A stretch of 64,000 nt of DNA, taken from NCBI RefSeq assembly GCF_007431345.1, contig NZ_CP041730.1:5146001-5210000 (forward strand). The letters run 5' to 3'. How positions within the stretch are numbered: position 1 is the first letter of the stretch; each line of letters starts with the position of its first letter. The notes below the pieces were generated by a model. That model did not search any database. It saw only the letters and a program-made list of their open reading frames with translations, and was not told the origin of the DNA. Shown here piece after piece: positions 46,583 through 55,615 of the stretch. The position numbers were made by a program, and so were the translations under genes. The DNA is from Chitinimonas arctica (GTDB lineage: Bacteria; Pseudomonadota; Gammaproteobacteria; Burkholderiales; Chitinimonadaceae).

Positions 46583-46921
46583 ATGCGAGTCATCATTTAC
46601 GATGAGGCGGTAGCTACCGAGACGCTGGCAGAGGCACTGCGCGAAGATGCGGTCATTGTACTTGAGCTAGCACGCCCCATCGCCCGCGAGATTCAGCACA
46701 AGACTAGCGAGCTCTTCGATGAAGGCGAAGTCCCGGTCCAACTTGAAGCACTTTTCGGCCACGACATCGATACGACCTTCGGCTGGCTACACTACATGGT
46801 CAATCCCGAGATGTTCCAGCTCTACACTGATGAGGGTGTTTGCACCTTGATCATGAAGGCGTTGGAGCGCCGGCGCCGGCAAGGCAGCCGACTACCTGTC
46901 TTTGCCACCTCGGTCTTTTAG
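46583..46921 (+). CDS. Small hypothetical protein
   Basis: Unrecognised 112-residue acidic protein (MRVIIYDEAVATETLAEAL), with a mostly helical look, no signal peptide and no Cys-rich motif until one Cys near the end. The ATG at 46583 has GGGAG about 9 bp upstream, which supports real translation; an in-frame upstream start at 46544 does not. It is isolated and borders the remnant of the exported paralogue family. It could be a fragment. Confidence 0.5.
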   Translation: MRVIIYDEAVATETLAEALREDAVIVLELARPIAREIQHKTSELFDEGEVPVQLEALFGHDIDTTFGWLHYMVNPEMFQLYTDEGVCTLIMKALERRRRQGSRLPVFATSVF

Positions 46922-46944
46922 ACCGTCATCACGCCTGCATGGGA

Positions 46945-47240
46945 CCCGAACAGCATTTTCTATCTCTTTGTTTTCATTACTTGTTATTTTCCAAAATCTT
47001 TTCAATCAACTCCCGCAGGATGGCAACCGACTGGATATCTCTAGGGTAGATTGATTGTTGTCGAACCACTGCTGTGGGATAGTGCCAGGCTCAATATCCG
47101 GTGGTACACCGGAGAGCAGGTATTCCTTCTCGCTATCCAGCCTGGGCAAGAAGTTATCTCTATATACCATTGTGTTCGGCGCGCTCTAAATTTCTTCGGC
47201 GTCCAGAAAGATTCTGCCGTACCGATCTTCCCAGCCTAGC
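46945..47240 (-). pseudogene. Degraded fifth copy of the exported paralogue family
   Basis: The DNA aligns by eye with the 3' half of the four copies at 36-38.7 kb: GAACAGCATTT, TTTTCATTACTTGTTATTTT, TCAATCAACTCCCGCAGGAT, GGCAACCGACTGGATAT and AAGAAGTTATCTCTATATACC recur with substitutions and small indels. No frame is intact and the 5' half is missing. Even the inter-gene junction (CATTACTTGTT, start of one copy and end of the next) is kept, so it descends from the array itself. Confidence 0.8.
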
Positions 47241-47430
47241 AACGTGGAAAAAATACAATCTGCACAGTTTGATACTTAATTGTAAAACACCAAAAAAAAA
47301 GCCGAACATGACACCGACTTACACGAGACCGCGAAACCTCATTCTCGACGCCCACCTACGCAATCACCTTCAGAAAGGTGACCGATAGCCATGCTCGTCT
47401 GCAAAAGGCTTTGACGCGTTTATGTCAGAG
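47241..47430. repeat. Degraded duplicate of the 38.8-39.0 kb upstream region
   Basis: Follows the fifth paralogue remnant in the same order as the region upstream of copy 4. Shared tracts are CGACTTACACGAGACC and AAAAGGCTTTGACGCGTTTA, with one or two differences each. No gene is supported here. Confidence 0.6.
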
Positions 47431-47520
47431 CAAGGAAACGTGACCCCGGAAATACTAGCCGAGGGCGACACAACCACCAGCCGGCCTCACAACCTTGCTT
47501 CACATTCGTTGATTTTCTCT

Positions 47521-48015
47521 CTAGTTGACCACCGAAGACGCCATAGATGCTTCAGGTCGATTAGCACCGTTAATAAATAATAAGCGAGTAGTTACGCTGT
47601 TTACACAATCACCTGTTAAACAGCATTTCTCGAATATCGCATCTGCTAATCTCAGGCCCTCAGAATAAACCTTAACAGCACCAAACGTTAGCCCTCCGCA
47701 TTCTGCATTTAAATTCCAACTACCCGGCACAGCACTGATCCGGATCGTATAAAGTGTCTTTTTGATTTTGCAAATCTTTATTACTTCGCGAACGGAGGCT
47801 ACATATTCACCAGTGGCATCATTCTTTTTCAGGTTAAAAGTATCGATCAAATATCCCCCTTTGGATACACCAAGTTTATCTCCGCCGTAAGAAATTCGAA
47901 GCACACTTGCCTTGACGTCGCATTCGATGCCAATAAATCTTTGATCATCGCTCGCAACGACCTGCGCCGACATCACCAATAAAACCAACGCTACAGCGTT
48001 TTTGCAAATGCGCAT
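47521..48015 (-). CDS. Exported small protein of unknown function
   Basis: Unrecognised 164-residue protein with a clear signal peptide (MRICKNAVALVLLVMSAQVV, cleavage near VVA). The mature part is beta-rich with several Cys (GIECDVKA, IKICKIKK, AECGG, KCCLTGDCVN), suggesting disulfides in the periplasm. I start at the ATG at 48015, just after a G-rich ribosome binding site; the longer frame to 48216 enters a duplicated segment. In the duplicated layout it takes the position that the DUF1176 gene has at 39-40 kb, but the two proteins look unrelated. Confidence 0.65.
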   Translation of the reverse strand: MRICKNAVALVLLVMSAQVVASDDQRFIGIECDVKASVLRISYGGDKLGVSKGGYLIDTFNLKKNDATGEYVASVREVIKICKIKKTLYTIRISAVPGSWNLNAECGGLTFGAVKVYSEGLRLADAIFEKCCLTGDCVNSVTTRLLFINGANRPEASMASSVVN

Positions 48016-48059
48016 TTGCCCCCCTGACTCACTGAGTAGTGTTCTTTGATTCTTAAAAG

Positions 48060-48222
48060 GGGCGGTATGAAAATCCATCCGCCACTTGTTTTGCAGGGAA
48101 AACATCATGCCGTAGAAGAGGACGAGCATGCCATGGCGTCGCCGGGCCTCATTGATCATCCACCGGCGGCGAGTACTCCTTGCCGTTACCACTTGCTTGC
48201 AGGCATGAGCAAACACTCACGG
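48060..48222. repeat. Segment duplicated from 40310-40460
   Basis: Second copy of the tract described at 40.3 kb, with GAGGACGAGCATGCCATGG, GGCGTCGCCGGGCCTCATT and CTCCTTGCCGTTACCA in common or nearly so. Orientation is the same in both places. Confidence 0.7.
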
Positions 48223-48580
48223 CTTTCAAAATAAAATCGACCTCGTCCCATATTGGCTGATGGTGCAAGGGTTACTCTGTGTAGATCAGCTCCGAACAAG
48301 AATATTCGCATCCAGGACAAGCGCTTATCGGCTCATGGTTTATCAACCTTCCTGCGCACTTTGAAGTCGAACACAAGCTCCTCTTCCGAAATACGCACGT
48401 CCAACACCATGGACTTCCAGTTTGGTCACTGCCTCTGCCAGCGCGTCGAGTTTGCCCTGGGACGCTTCCCCTTCCTGGCCTTTTCACACCGCCCCCACCC
48501 AGCCGCCCTACCCCACGCCCAGGCATACACGGCCCATTTCATAGCCTATCTTGGTTGATACGAAGGGAGAGAATGCGCTT
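48223..48580. other. Gap before the diguanylate cyclase gene
   Basis: About 360 bp. On the minus strand a broken frame (about 48333-48480) reads KLDALAEAVTKLEV and, after a one-base shift, MVLDVRISEEELVFDFKVRR before a stop; it looks like coding debris of an unrecognised protein. The rest holds the promoter side of the next gene. Confidence 0.35.
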
Positions 48581-49669
48581 ATGCCGGCCAGCGACGAAGC
48601 AAGTGCGGAGATCGACCGGCTGGCGGCGCTGGCCCGGTATGACATCCTGCACACCGCCGCCGAGGTGGAGTTCGACTTCCTCACCCGCCTGGCGGCAGAG
48701 TTGTGCCACACCCAATATGCCTTCGTGGTCTTTGTCGACGATCGCCATGTATGGGCCAAGTCCTGCTTCGGCGTGGCCGAGGTGGCCGCCATGCCGCGCG
48801 AGCAGGATTATTGCGACCTGGTGGTGCGTAGCGGTCAGCCGCTGCTGGTGCCGGACCTGACCGACGATGCCCGGACCGCCAATCTATTGCCCACGCTGCA
48901 AATGGGCTTTCGCAGCTACGCCGGCGTACCGCTGATCAGCGACGACGGCTATACCCTGGGAACATTGTGCGTATTGGATCGGCAGGCGCGGCCTATCGAC
49001 GATACCCAATTGCTCCTGTTGCAGGCTTTGGCACGGCAAACCATGGCCCTGGTCGAGTTGCGGCACTGCAAGCGCGAGCTGGAAGCCAATCTGCGCAAGC
49101 TGACGCTGTTGGCCAACCAGGATGAGCTGACCGGCCTGATGAACCGGCGCCGCCTGATGGAAAAACTGGCCGAGGAATGCGCCCGCGCCCGCCGCTTCCA
49201 GCAACCGTTGGGCTTGGTGATGCTGGACCTGGACCACTTCAAGGCGGTCAACGATCAGTGGGGTCACGGCGCCGGCGATACCGTACTGCTCAATACCGGC
49301 AAGACGATTCTGCAGACCCTGCGCGAAACCGACAGCGCCGGCCGCTACGGCGGCGAGGAATTCTGCCTGCTGCTGCCCGCTACCAATCTGGACGGCGCGG
49401 CTACCGTGGCCGAGATACTGCGCGGCCGCCTGGCCGGCCACCCGCGCGAACCGGGCAGCGCGCCTAGCCATGTCACCGCCAGTTTCGGGGTCAGCGCAAC
49501 GGAAGCGGGCGAAACGGCGCGCGCGGCCGTGCTGCTGGAAACCGCCGACCGCGCGCTATACCGCGCCAAGGCTGCCGGCCGCAATCGCGTCGAGCTGGCG
49601 CCTTCCGCCCTCTATAGCCAGACCCATCCCACCCATTCCCCAGATAAACACTCTTCCGGAGCTAGCTGA
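48581..49669 (+). CDS. GAF-GGDEF diguanylate cyclase
   Basis: Predicted enzyme making c-di-GMP from GTP. It has 362 residues: GAF sensor domain (about 15-160) then a GGDEF domain with DELTGLMNRRRL, LDLDHFKAVND and the active site GGEEF. An inhibitory RxxD site (RETD) lies five residues before the active site, so product feedback is likely. No membrane segment. Start: ATG at 48581 after GGGAG; an in-frame TTG at 48551 is less likely. Its stop overlaps the start of the chemoreceptor gene (TGATG), indicating coupled expression. Confidence 0.92.
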   Translation: MPASDEASAEIDRLAALARYDILHTAAEVEFDFLTRLAAELCHTQYAFVVFVDDRHVWAKSCFGVAEVAAMPREQDYCDLVVRSGQPLLVPDLTDDARTANLLPTLQMGFRSYAGVPLISDDGYTLGTLCVLDRQARPIDDTQLLLLQALARQTMALVELRHCKRELEANLRKLTLLANQDELTGLMNRRRLMEKLAEECARARRFQQPLGLVMLDLDHFKAVNDQWGHGAGDTVLLNTGKTILQTLRETDSAGRYGGEEFCLLLPATNLDGAATVAEILRGRLAGHPREPGSAPSHVTASFGVSATEAGETARAAVLLETADRALYRAKAAGRNRVELAPSALYSQTHPTHSPDKHSSGAS

Positions 49670-51537
49670 TGCAATCATTGCGCACCAAGTTGATCGTCGT
49701 GATGACATCCATTGTCGCCCTCGTCGCCATCCTGCTGACCACGGCGTCCTACCACCGCATGCGGGGCGAGCTGATCGAGGCGCTCAGTGCGCAACTGGCC
49801 GAAGCCTCCAGCGCCAGCGCCAAGTCCGCCGATGACTGGCTGAGCAATCGCGCCCATATCGTGACGGCCTTGGCCGATGTCTCGGCGCAGCCGGAGCTGG
49901 TGCCTTTTCTACAGCTGAGCCTCAAGGCCGGGGGGTTCGACACCACCTATATCGGCTTTGCCGACAAACACATCGTCTTTTCCAAGCCGCAGGATCTGCC
50001 GGCCAGCTATGACCCTACCGCCCGCCCCTGGTACCAGCAGGCTGTTTCCGCCGGCAAGACCATCATCACCGAGCCCTACCTGGATGCCGCAACCAAGAAA
50101 CTGGTGATTTCCATGGCCGCGCCGGTCAGCGGCGGCACGGCGGTCGCCGCCGGCGACGTGTTCATGGACGGCTTGGTCGGCGGCATCCTCGGCGTGAAAC
50201 TGGCGCACCAGGGTTATGCCTTTGTCGCCGACGGCAAGGGCCAGGTCTTGATCCATGCCGACGAAGCCCACCGGATGAAACCGGCCACCGAGCTTTCCTC
50301 CGGGCTGGATGCGGCGCAGCTGAAAAGCCTGGCCGACAGCAACCGCATGCAGGAGCTGGAAGTCCAGGGCCACGCCAAATATATCCAGGTGCGTACCATC
50401 CCCAGCACCGGCTGGTATCTGGCGGTGGTGATCGACAAGGCGGATGCGCTGGCGCCCCTCGGCAAGCTGCTGATCTTTTCGATCAGCGTGCTGGTCGTCC
50501 TGCTGGCCGTCATGGTGCCTTTGCTGACGGCAACCATAGGCCGCATGCTGGCCGGCCTGATCCGGGTCAAGGACGCCATGCGGGCGATCGCCACCGGGGG
50601 TGGCGACCTGACCCAGCGGATCGCGACCCACGGCAACGATGAGATCGCCCAAACCGCCAAAGCCTTCAACCAGTTCCAGGAACAATTGCGCTTGATGTTC
50701 GTGGATCTGCAAGCCGAGGCCGGCCACCTGACCGATGGCGTCAACAATATCGCCACCCTCACCCGCCGCATGGCCGGCGACTCGCGCCAGCTGGCCGACC
50801 ATGGCGCCGCCAATGCCGCCACCATCGAGCAGCTGACCGTGAGCATCGCCCATATCGCCGACTACGCGGGCGATGCCAATCGGCTGGTGGAGAGCACCGG
50901 TGAGCTATCGGCCGTGGGAGCCACCAGCATCAGCCGCGTATCCGGTGAAATCGACAATTCCGCCAGCGCCGTTCGGGAACTGTCGACGCTGTTCACCGAA
51001 GTCAACCGTAGAGCCGACGATATCGGCGGCATCGTGCAGGTGATCAAGGAAATCGCCGACCAGACCAATCTGCTGGCCCTCAATGCAGCCATCGAGGCGG
51101 CCCGCGCCGGCGAGCAGGGACGCGGTTTTGCCGTGGTGGCCGACGAGGTCCGCAAACTGGCGGAACGGACCGGCCAGGCCACCCAGGAAATCTCCGGCAT
51201 GATAGGCAGCATGCGCGATGCCACCCAGGGCGCTACCGGCAATATGCAACGCACCTTGGGTTCGGTCGAAGCAGGCGCCGGGCTGATACGCGAAACCGCC
51301 GGCAATATCGCCCAGATCCAGCAGCGGATGGGGGAAGTGGTGAGCAATATGCGCGAAATCGCCCACTCCACCAGCGAGCAACGCCAGGCGGCCACCCTGA
51401 TGGCGCAGAATGCGGAAAGGGTCACCGCCCAGATTCAACAGAGCGACGAGGCGCTGCAATCGATGACCGGCACCCTGGGCGAGTTGGATCAGTTGGCCAG
51501 CGGCATCCGGGCCATGTTCGCAAAGTTCAAGCTGTGA
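49669..51537 (+). CDS. Methyl-accepting chemotaxis protein with periplasmic Cache domain
   Basis: Transmembrane chemoreceptor of 622 residues. First membrane span about 8-30, periplasmic Cache-type ligand domain (about 35-270; YIGFADKHIVFSKPQ and ARPWYQQAV are typical), second span about 275-297, HAMP domain (GDLTQRIATHGNDEIAQTAK), then the cytoplasmic signalling domain with the hairpin tip EIADQTNLLALNAAIEAARA and RGFAVVADEVRKLAERT. No C-terminal NWETF-like tether is seen. Translationally coupled to the upstream diguanylate cyclase, linking ligand sensing and c-di-GMP. The ligand is unknown. Confidence 0.95.
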   Translation: MQSLRTKLIVVMTSIVALVAILLTTASYHRMRGELIEALSAQLAEASSASAKSADDWLSNRAHIVTALADVSAQPELVPFLQLSLKAGGFDTTYIGFADKHIVFSKPQDLPASYDPTARPWYQQAVSAGKTIITEPYLDAATKKLVISMAAPVSGGTAVAAGDVFMDGLVGGILGVKLAHQGYAFVADGKGQVLIHADEAHRMKPATELSSGLDAAQLKSLADSNRMQELEVQGHAKYIQVRTIPSTGWYLAVVIDKADALAPLGKLLIFSISVLVVLLAVMVPLLTATIGRMLAGLIRVKDAMRAIATGGGDLTQRIATHGNDEIAQTAKAFNQFQEQLRLMFVDLQAEAGHLTDGVNNIATLTRRMAGDSRQLADHGAANAATIEQLTVSIAHIADYAGDANRLVESTGELSAVGATSISRVSGEIDNSASAVRELSTLFTEVNRRADDIGGIVQVIKEIADQTNLLALNAAIEAARAGEQGRGFAVVADEVRKLAERTGQATQEISGMIGSMRDATQGATGNMQRTLGSVEAGAGLIRETAGNIAQIQQRMGEVVSNMREIAHSTSEQRQAATLMAQNAERVTAQIQQSDEALQSMTGTLGELDQLASGIRAMFAKFKL

Positions 51538-51684
51538 GTAACTTTTCAAGGCGGTGCTCGGCCGCAAGCCAGGCCCTGCCTGGAATGGCTTGCAGGCTGG
51601 CCTGACCGGTGGTCGCAGCAAGGAATCATTGATTGCTTTGTCATATAACTCCCCTATGCTGGAATTCAGACCAGGGGAGTTGTT

Positions 51685-52728
51685 ATGCCCGCGATTGCCA
51701 ACCAGGCTGAAGAACAGCGGCTACGCTCGTTATACCAAAGCGGTTCGCTGGATTCCCACCAGCATGCCGATTTCGATTTCATCGTGCGCGCCGCCGCCCG
51801 CTTATGCGATGTGCCGCAAGCCTTCGTCGCCTTCGTCGATCGTGGCATGGTGTGGATCAAGGCTTCGGTCGACTTCCTGCCTTTCAAGCAGCTGCCCCGC
51901 AGCAGCAGCTTTGCCGACCTCGCCTTGACCGGCGAAGCACTGATCAATATCGCCGATGTCAGCGTCGATCCCCGCACCGCCAACCACCCCCTGATCGAAT
52001 CCGGCTTCGGATTCAGCATGTACGCGGCCACCCCCATCTGCGCGCCCAACGGCGATGCGATCGGCGTGCTGAGCCTGCTCGACAATCGGGTCAGGCTTCT
52101 GAATGAGGAAGAGCGCGACTGGCTACTGCAGCTGGGTAGGCAAGCTTCCGCCCTGGTGGAGTGGCGGCGGGTACGCAAGGAGCTGGAAAACGCCCTGCTC
52201 GAACAGCAGGAAACCCGCCACCTCGACCCGCGAACCGGCCTACCCGGCCGTCCCTGGTTGATGGCTCGTATCGAAGAGGAATGCCATCGCGCCCAGCGCT
52301 TCGGCCATGCCTTCTCGCTGATCCTGTTCGATCTCGATACCTTGACCGAAATCCATGCCCAACTCGGCCGCGACTGCGGCGCCAGCGCCCTGGCGCGGGT
52401 GGGCAGGCTGCTGCGCCAGACGCTGCGCGGCACCGATAGCGCCGGCCATTTGTCGGAAGACCGCTTCGGCATCGTCCTCCCCAATACTACGGCCGATGGC
52501 GCCGCTACCTTGGCCGAGATGCTGCGGGGCAGGATCGAATCCAAACCCAACCCGCTGGAACCCGCCCTGGCCGTCACCGCCAGCTTCGGCGTCGCGGCCA
52601 GCAACGAACGCGGCCTGGACAACGCCCACAGCCTGCTGGCCGCCGCCGGCGCCGCGCTGGATCAAGCCCGCGCCGAGGGTCACAACCGCGTCGCCGTGGC
52701 CTTGCCGGCCATGCCGGAGTTACGCTGA
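51685..52728 (+). CDS. GAF protein with degenerate GGDEF domain (likely c-di-GMP receptor or inactive)
   Basis: 347 residues with the same GAF-GGDEF layout as the gene at 48.6 kb, probably an old paralogue. The GAF part has FVAFVDRGMVWIKAS. In the GGDEF part the active site GG(D/E)EF is replaced by SEDRF, and HLDPRTGLPGRPW replaces the usual D(E)LTGLPNR, so cyclase activity is unlikely. The RxxD site (RGTD, five residues upstream) is retained, which would still allow c-di-GMP binding. The ATG has GGGGAG 5 bp upstream. It follows the chemoreceptor on the same strand by 147 bp. Confidence 0.88.
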   Translation: MPAIANQAEEQRLRSLYQSGSLDSHQHADFDFIVRAAARLCDVPQAFVAFVDRGMVWIKASVDFLPFKQLPRSSSFADLALTGEALINIADVSVDPRTANHPLIESGFGFSMYAATPICAPNGDAIGVLSLLDNRVRLLNEEERDWLLQLGRQASALVEWRRVRKELENALLEQQETRHLDPRTGLPGRPWLMARIEEECHRAQRFGHAFSLILFDLDTLTEIHAQLGRDCGASALARVGRLLRQTLRGTDSAGHLSEDRFGIVLPNTTADGAATLAEMLRGRIESKPNPLEPALAVTASFGVAASNERGLDNAHSLLAAAGAALDQARAEGHNRVAVALPAMPELR

Positions 52729-52866
52729 TTGGCGTGCAATACCTCTGAATTCCCGGCGTAGTTGCCCCTATTTTAACAGTGACGGACACAAAAGCTGCCC
52801 CACGGCCTATGCAAAAACAGACACCTGCACCATGCACGGCCGTCCGTGTCACTGCAGCCCGCCCAG

Positions 52867-53706
52867 TTAAGTTTCACTTGTGCCCGGAGGCCGATGGCTT
52901 CGAAGGTGCCCACGCAACGGCCCCTCTTTTGGGAGGAAGCTCATCGCTTGTTCGAGCGGTAGTTGCGGGCTGTCCAAGCGTGTGATCGCTAGGCGACGTA
53001 TCTGGACATTTGAGGCGCGATAGGCCTTTAGCTTGTGATGTCCGTCCAGAATAAACTCTGACCAGGCACCTTTGGACGAAAGTGTAATGACGGTCGGTCG
53101 AATGCCGGCCTCAATAGCCTGAACGTACTCCTCAACTCTCTTTGAGGACATAGATGGCTCGAACTGAGTTGCCACCATTGCGCCAAAGCCTGGGTAGAAA
53201 TTGGTCACTTCGAGCAATGGAATTTCAGCCAGTGCGATCTCCACGACATACGAGTCCGATGGGATGTCCTCGAGCACCAACAAGTACTGGCCGGTCTCTA
53301 GTAGCAAGAGGATTTCAGAAAAGTGAGATGCCAAGGTAGACTGAGGAGGAATCTCGCTCTCCACTGACTTCCGGAATCTCTGAACTGAAGCCAGAGTGCT
53401 CGTTGCTACAGAGCGAACCAAGTTCTGCCCAACGCTTCCCGCGCAGTCGCACCAATGGTACACCGCGATCTGACCATTGACGATTAGAGCTGCTTCGAAA
53501 TCACCACCTCTAACACCCAGGAAGCACTGGGATCCTGTGATGTCGATGGTTTCCGACCGAAGAGTAGTCACTTGTAAAATCCAACGCTTGAGATAAGAGG
53601 CGCCGAGCGCTTGGACAGATGGGAACTGGCCCTCCCTTTCGATAGTGCACCCACTGAAAGTAGCTCCGACAAACCTTGCGCCATTTGTTTGCTCCTTCGA
53701 GGTCAA
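52867..53706 (-). CDS. ParB-like domain protein of unknown function
   Basis: 279 residues; the last third contains a ParB/sulfiredoxin-type segment (GIRPTVITLSS, then EFILDGHHKLKAYRASNVQI), where the DGHHK stretch matches the family's GxHR-like nucleotide or DNA-binding motif. The first two thirds are unrecognised. The start is doubtful: the only upstream in-frame start is a TTG without a good ribosome binding site, and an ATG with GAAGGAG in front (about 53680) lies in another frame, so a frameshift near the 5' end is possible. It lies downstream of the broken helicase gene on the same strand. Confidence 0.65.
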   Translation of the reverse strand: MTSKEQTNGARFVGATFSGCTIEREGQFPSVQALGASYLKRWILQVTTLRSETIDITGSQCFLGVRGGDFEAALIVNGQIAVYHWCDCAGSVGQNLVRSVATSTLASVQRFRKSVESEIPPQSTLASHFSEILLLLETGQYLLVLEDIPSDSYVVEIALAEIPLLEVTNFYPGFGAMVATQFEPSMSSKRVEEYVQAIEAGIRPTVITLSSKGAWSEFILDGHHKLKAYRASNVQIRRLAITRLDSPQLPLEQAMSFLPKEGPLRGHLRSHRPPGTSET

Positions 53707-54012
53707 TCCTCAGTGCCTTCGCCCGGCACCGGGACTCCTTGCGTTCTCAGCGGTCCACGCCAAGCATACTACGCCACTTCGGGAATGCTGGATTCTTTGG
53801 CCAACTTCGCGACCGAGGCGTTCTCCGGCGGCATCATCCGGCGTAAAAGCGCTTCTTTTCTTTCTTGGGGATAGCGACTGGTGTTTTCTCCGCCCCCGGA
53901 CCAACTCAGACAATTCAGGAGACGCGACAACTATTCTGACACCGGGGGTTTATGGCTCGCTCAGCTGGGGGCGGGTCAAATCCAACCAAATCCAGGCCAG
54001 CGAGTACATTCG
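53707..54012. other. 305-bp gap between helicase remnant and ParB-like gene
   Basis: No supported gene. A 67-codon minus-strand frame (53710-53913, TTG start) has no motif. The region could contain the promoter of the ParB-like gene. Confidence 0.4.
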
Positions 54013-54699
54013 CTATGGACGGCGGTAAAAAATGCGAGTCTCGCTTCTTTCATCCATGAGGTAGTCGATCCCGCCGGTTAGGAAGAAGCGATGCAGTGTT
54101 TCACACCCGTCATCAGCAATGATCGTGGCATCCACCGTCCGGTCATGAAAAGTGCGCCCGCTCTCCTTAAGACGGCGAACCTTAACATCGCTGCTTAACA
54201 ATCTCAGCGAGGCTAATATGTCATCAAGATGCCTCTCAACATCCAGATGAAATTCCACGTCACCATCCTTGTCTCGATATTCCTTGCAGTGGATGGCCAC
54301 ATGCTCGATGTGTTTCGCTAACGCACTGATGGCATATAGGAAGGATCTGAGCTTACCCCGATTCGACTTTGCACCACAGTATGGATCCCAGATGGTCAAA
54401 CACTTAATCTGACTTCCTGCGACCACGCTGAATATGCGGTCCAAGTCGCGTGCCTCACCTGCACGCAGCTCCCACATCGACATTCTCTCCCCGTCCTTCA
54501 GTACATCCTCCGGCAGCAATACCGAGCTGGACAGGAGTTGATGCAGTTCCGTGCTAAGTGTTTCGTCGACGGCTCCGATATCAGCCGGCGCAGCGATGAG
54601 CCCTTCCAGGAGGGGTTGAACGGCGAAATGCTGTCGGATGGCGGGCATGCCGATATCACTACCAACAAAGACCTTAGGGAGCTGGCTCCAATCCAGACG
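54013..54699 (-). pseudogene. 3' fragment of IS-interrupted large helicase gene
   Basis: C-terminal ~228 codons of the helicase gene, cut off from the rest by IS copy 1. It starts at the insertion point with LDWSQLPKVFVGSDIG and ends FYRRP followed by TAG. The contents (FSVVAGSQIKCLTIWDPYC, AIHCKEYRD, RTFHDRTVDATIIADD) are not a domain I recognise with certainty. Joined to the next fragment at the 3-bp target duplication, the frame runs on without a break. An open frame to 54870 exists only because it reads into the IS end. Confidence 0.85.
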
Positions 54700-54736
54700 T
54701 GAGGTTGGGCGCGGTTTCCGGATACCAACGTAGCAA

Positions 54737-55615
54737 CTAAGCTGCCATTTTCTGCTCTGCCATCGACTCAGCGTATCGCTGCGCCGGAGTTTGATAGCCA
54801 ATGGACGAATGGCGCCGTTTGCGATTGTAAAACACCTCGATGTAATCAAAGAGGTCCTTGCGCGCTTCAATACGCGTCACGTAGCTTCGATGGAAGACGC
54901 GCTCGTTCTTCAAGCTATTGAAGAAGCTTTCCATCGGCGCGTTGTCCCAGCAATTGCCCTTCCGGCTCATCGACGCTTGCATGCCGTACTCCGCCAACAG
55001 GGCTCGGTAATCATGGCTGCAGTATTGGCTACCTCGGTCGGAATGATGAAGTAGTCCTGGCTTCGGTTTGCGTCGGAAACGCGCCATTTGCAGGGCACGG
55101 ATGACCAGCTCCCGTGTCATTCGCTCGTCCATGGCCCACCCGACGATGGCCCGCGTGTGCAGATCCATGACGACCGCCAGATACAGCCAGCCCTCGCGGG
55201 TGGGAATGTAGGTAATGTCCGCATTCCACACGGTGTCCGGTGCCCTCGTGCTGAACTGTCGATCCAGCACGTTGGATGCAAACGGTAGGGAGTGCTTACT
55301 GTTGGTTGTCGCTTTATAACGCCGCTTGTGGCGCGCACGAATGCCGTGTTTTTGCATCAAGCGCTGGATGCGGGTTTTGCTGACTGGATGCCCTCGGGAT
55401 TTGAGTTCCTGGAAGATGCGCGGTGAACCATAAGCCCCCTGGCATTCAGCATGCACGCTACGAATCAGCGCAAGCAACTGCATGTCAGAAAGCCAGTGGG
55501 TCGGGCCACCACAGGCCTGCCAATCGGCGAAGCCGCTCGTGCTGACGGACAGCACTTTGCAGAGCGACTGCAAGGGATAGTGTTTGCGCATCTGGTCAAT
55601 CACGGCGTACTTCAC
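54737..55615 (-). CDS. IS3-family transposase OrfB (copy 1)
   Basis: Catalytic part of the transposase. DDE residues are visible in WNADITYIP, HHSDRGSQY and ESFFNSLKNE, with the HTH_21-type region (AYGSPRIFQELKSRGH) before. It is read in the -1 frame relative to orfA; the stretch GAAAAAG near 55621 is the likely slippage site producing the OrfAB fusion. The start shown is a GTG; the fusion form is probably the active enzyme. Confidence 0.9.
   Translation of the reverse strand: MKYAVIDQMRKHYPLQSLCKVLSVSTSGFADWQACGGPTHWLSDMQLLALIRSVHAECQGAYGSPRIFQELKSRGHPVSKTRIQRLMQKHGIRARHKRRYKATTNSKHSLPFASNVLDRQFSTRAPDTVWNADITYIPTREGWLYLAVVMDLHTRAIVGWAMDERMTRELVIRALQMARFRRKPKPGLLHHSDRGSQYCSHDYRALLAEYGMQASMSRKGNCWDNAPMESFFNSLKNERVFHRSYVTRIEARKDLFDYIEVFYNRKRRHSSIGYQTPAQRYAESMAEQKMAA

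Noticed and set aside
46840..47388. Short plus-strand frames over the paralogue remnant
   Set aside because: The DNA is explained by minus-strand homology to the paralogue family; the plus frames are incidental.
53611..54081. Small plus-strand frames between the ParB-like gene and the helicase remnant
   Set aside because: No ribosome binding sites, no motifs, and partly antisense to the helicase fragment.
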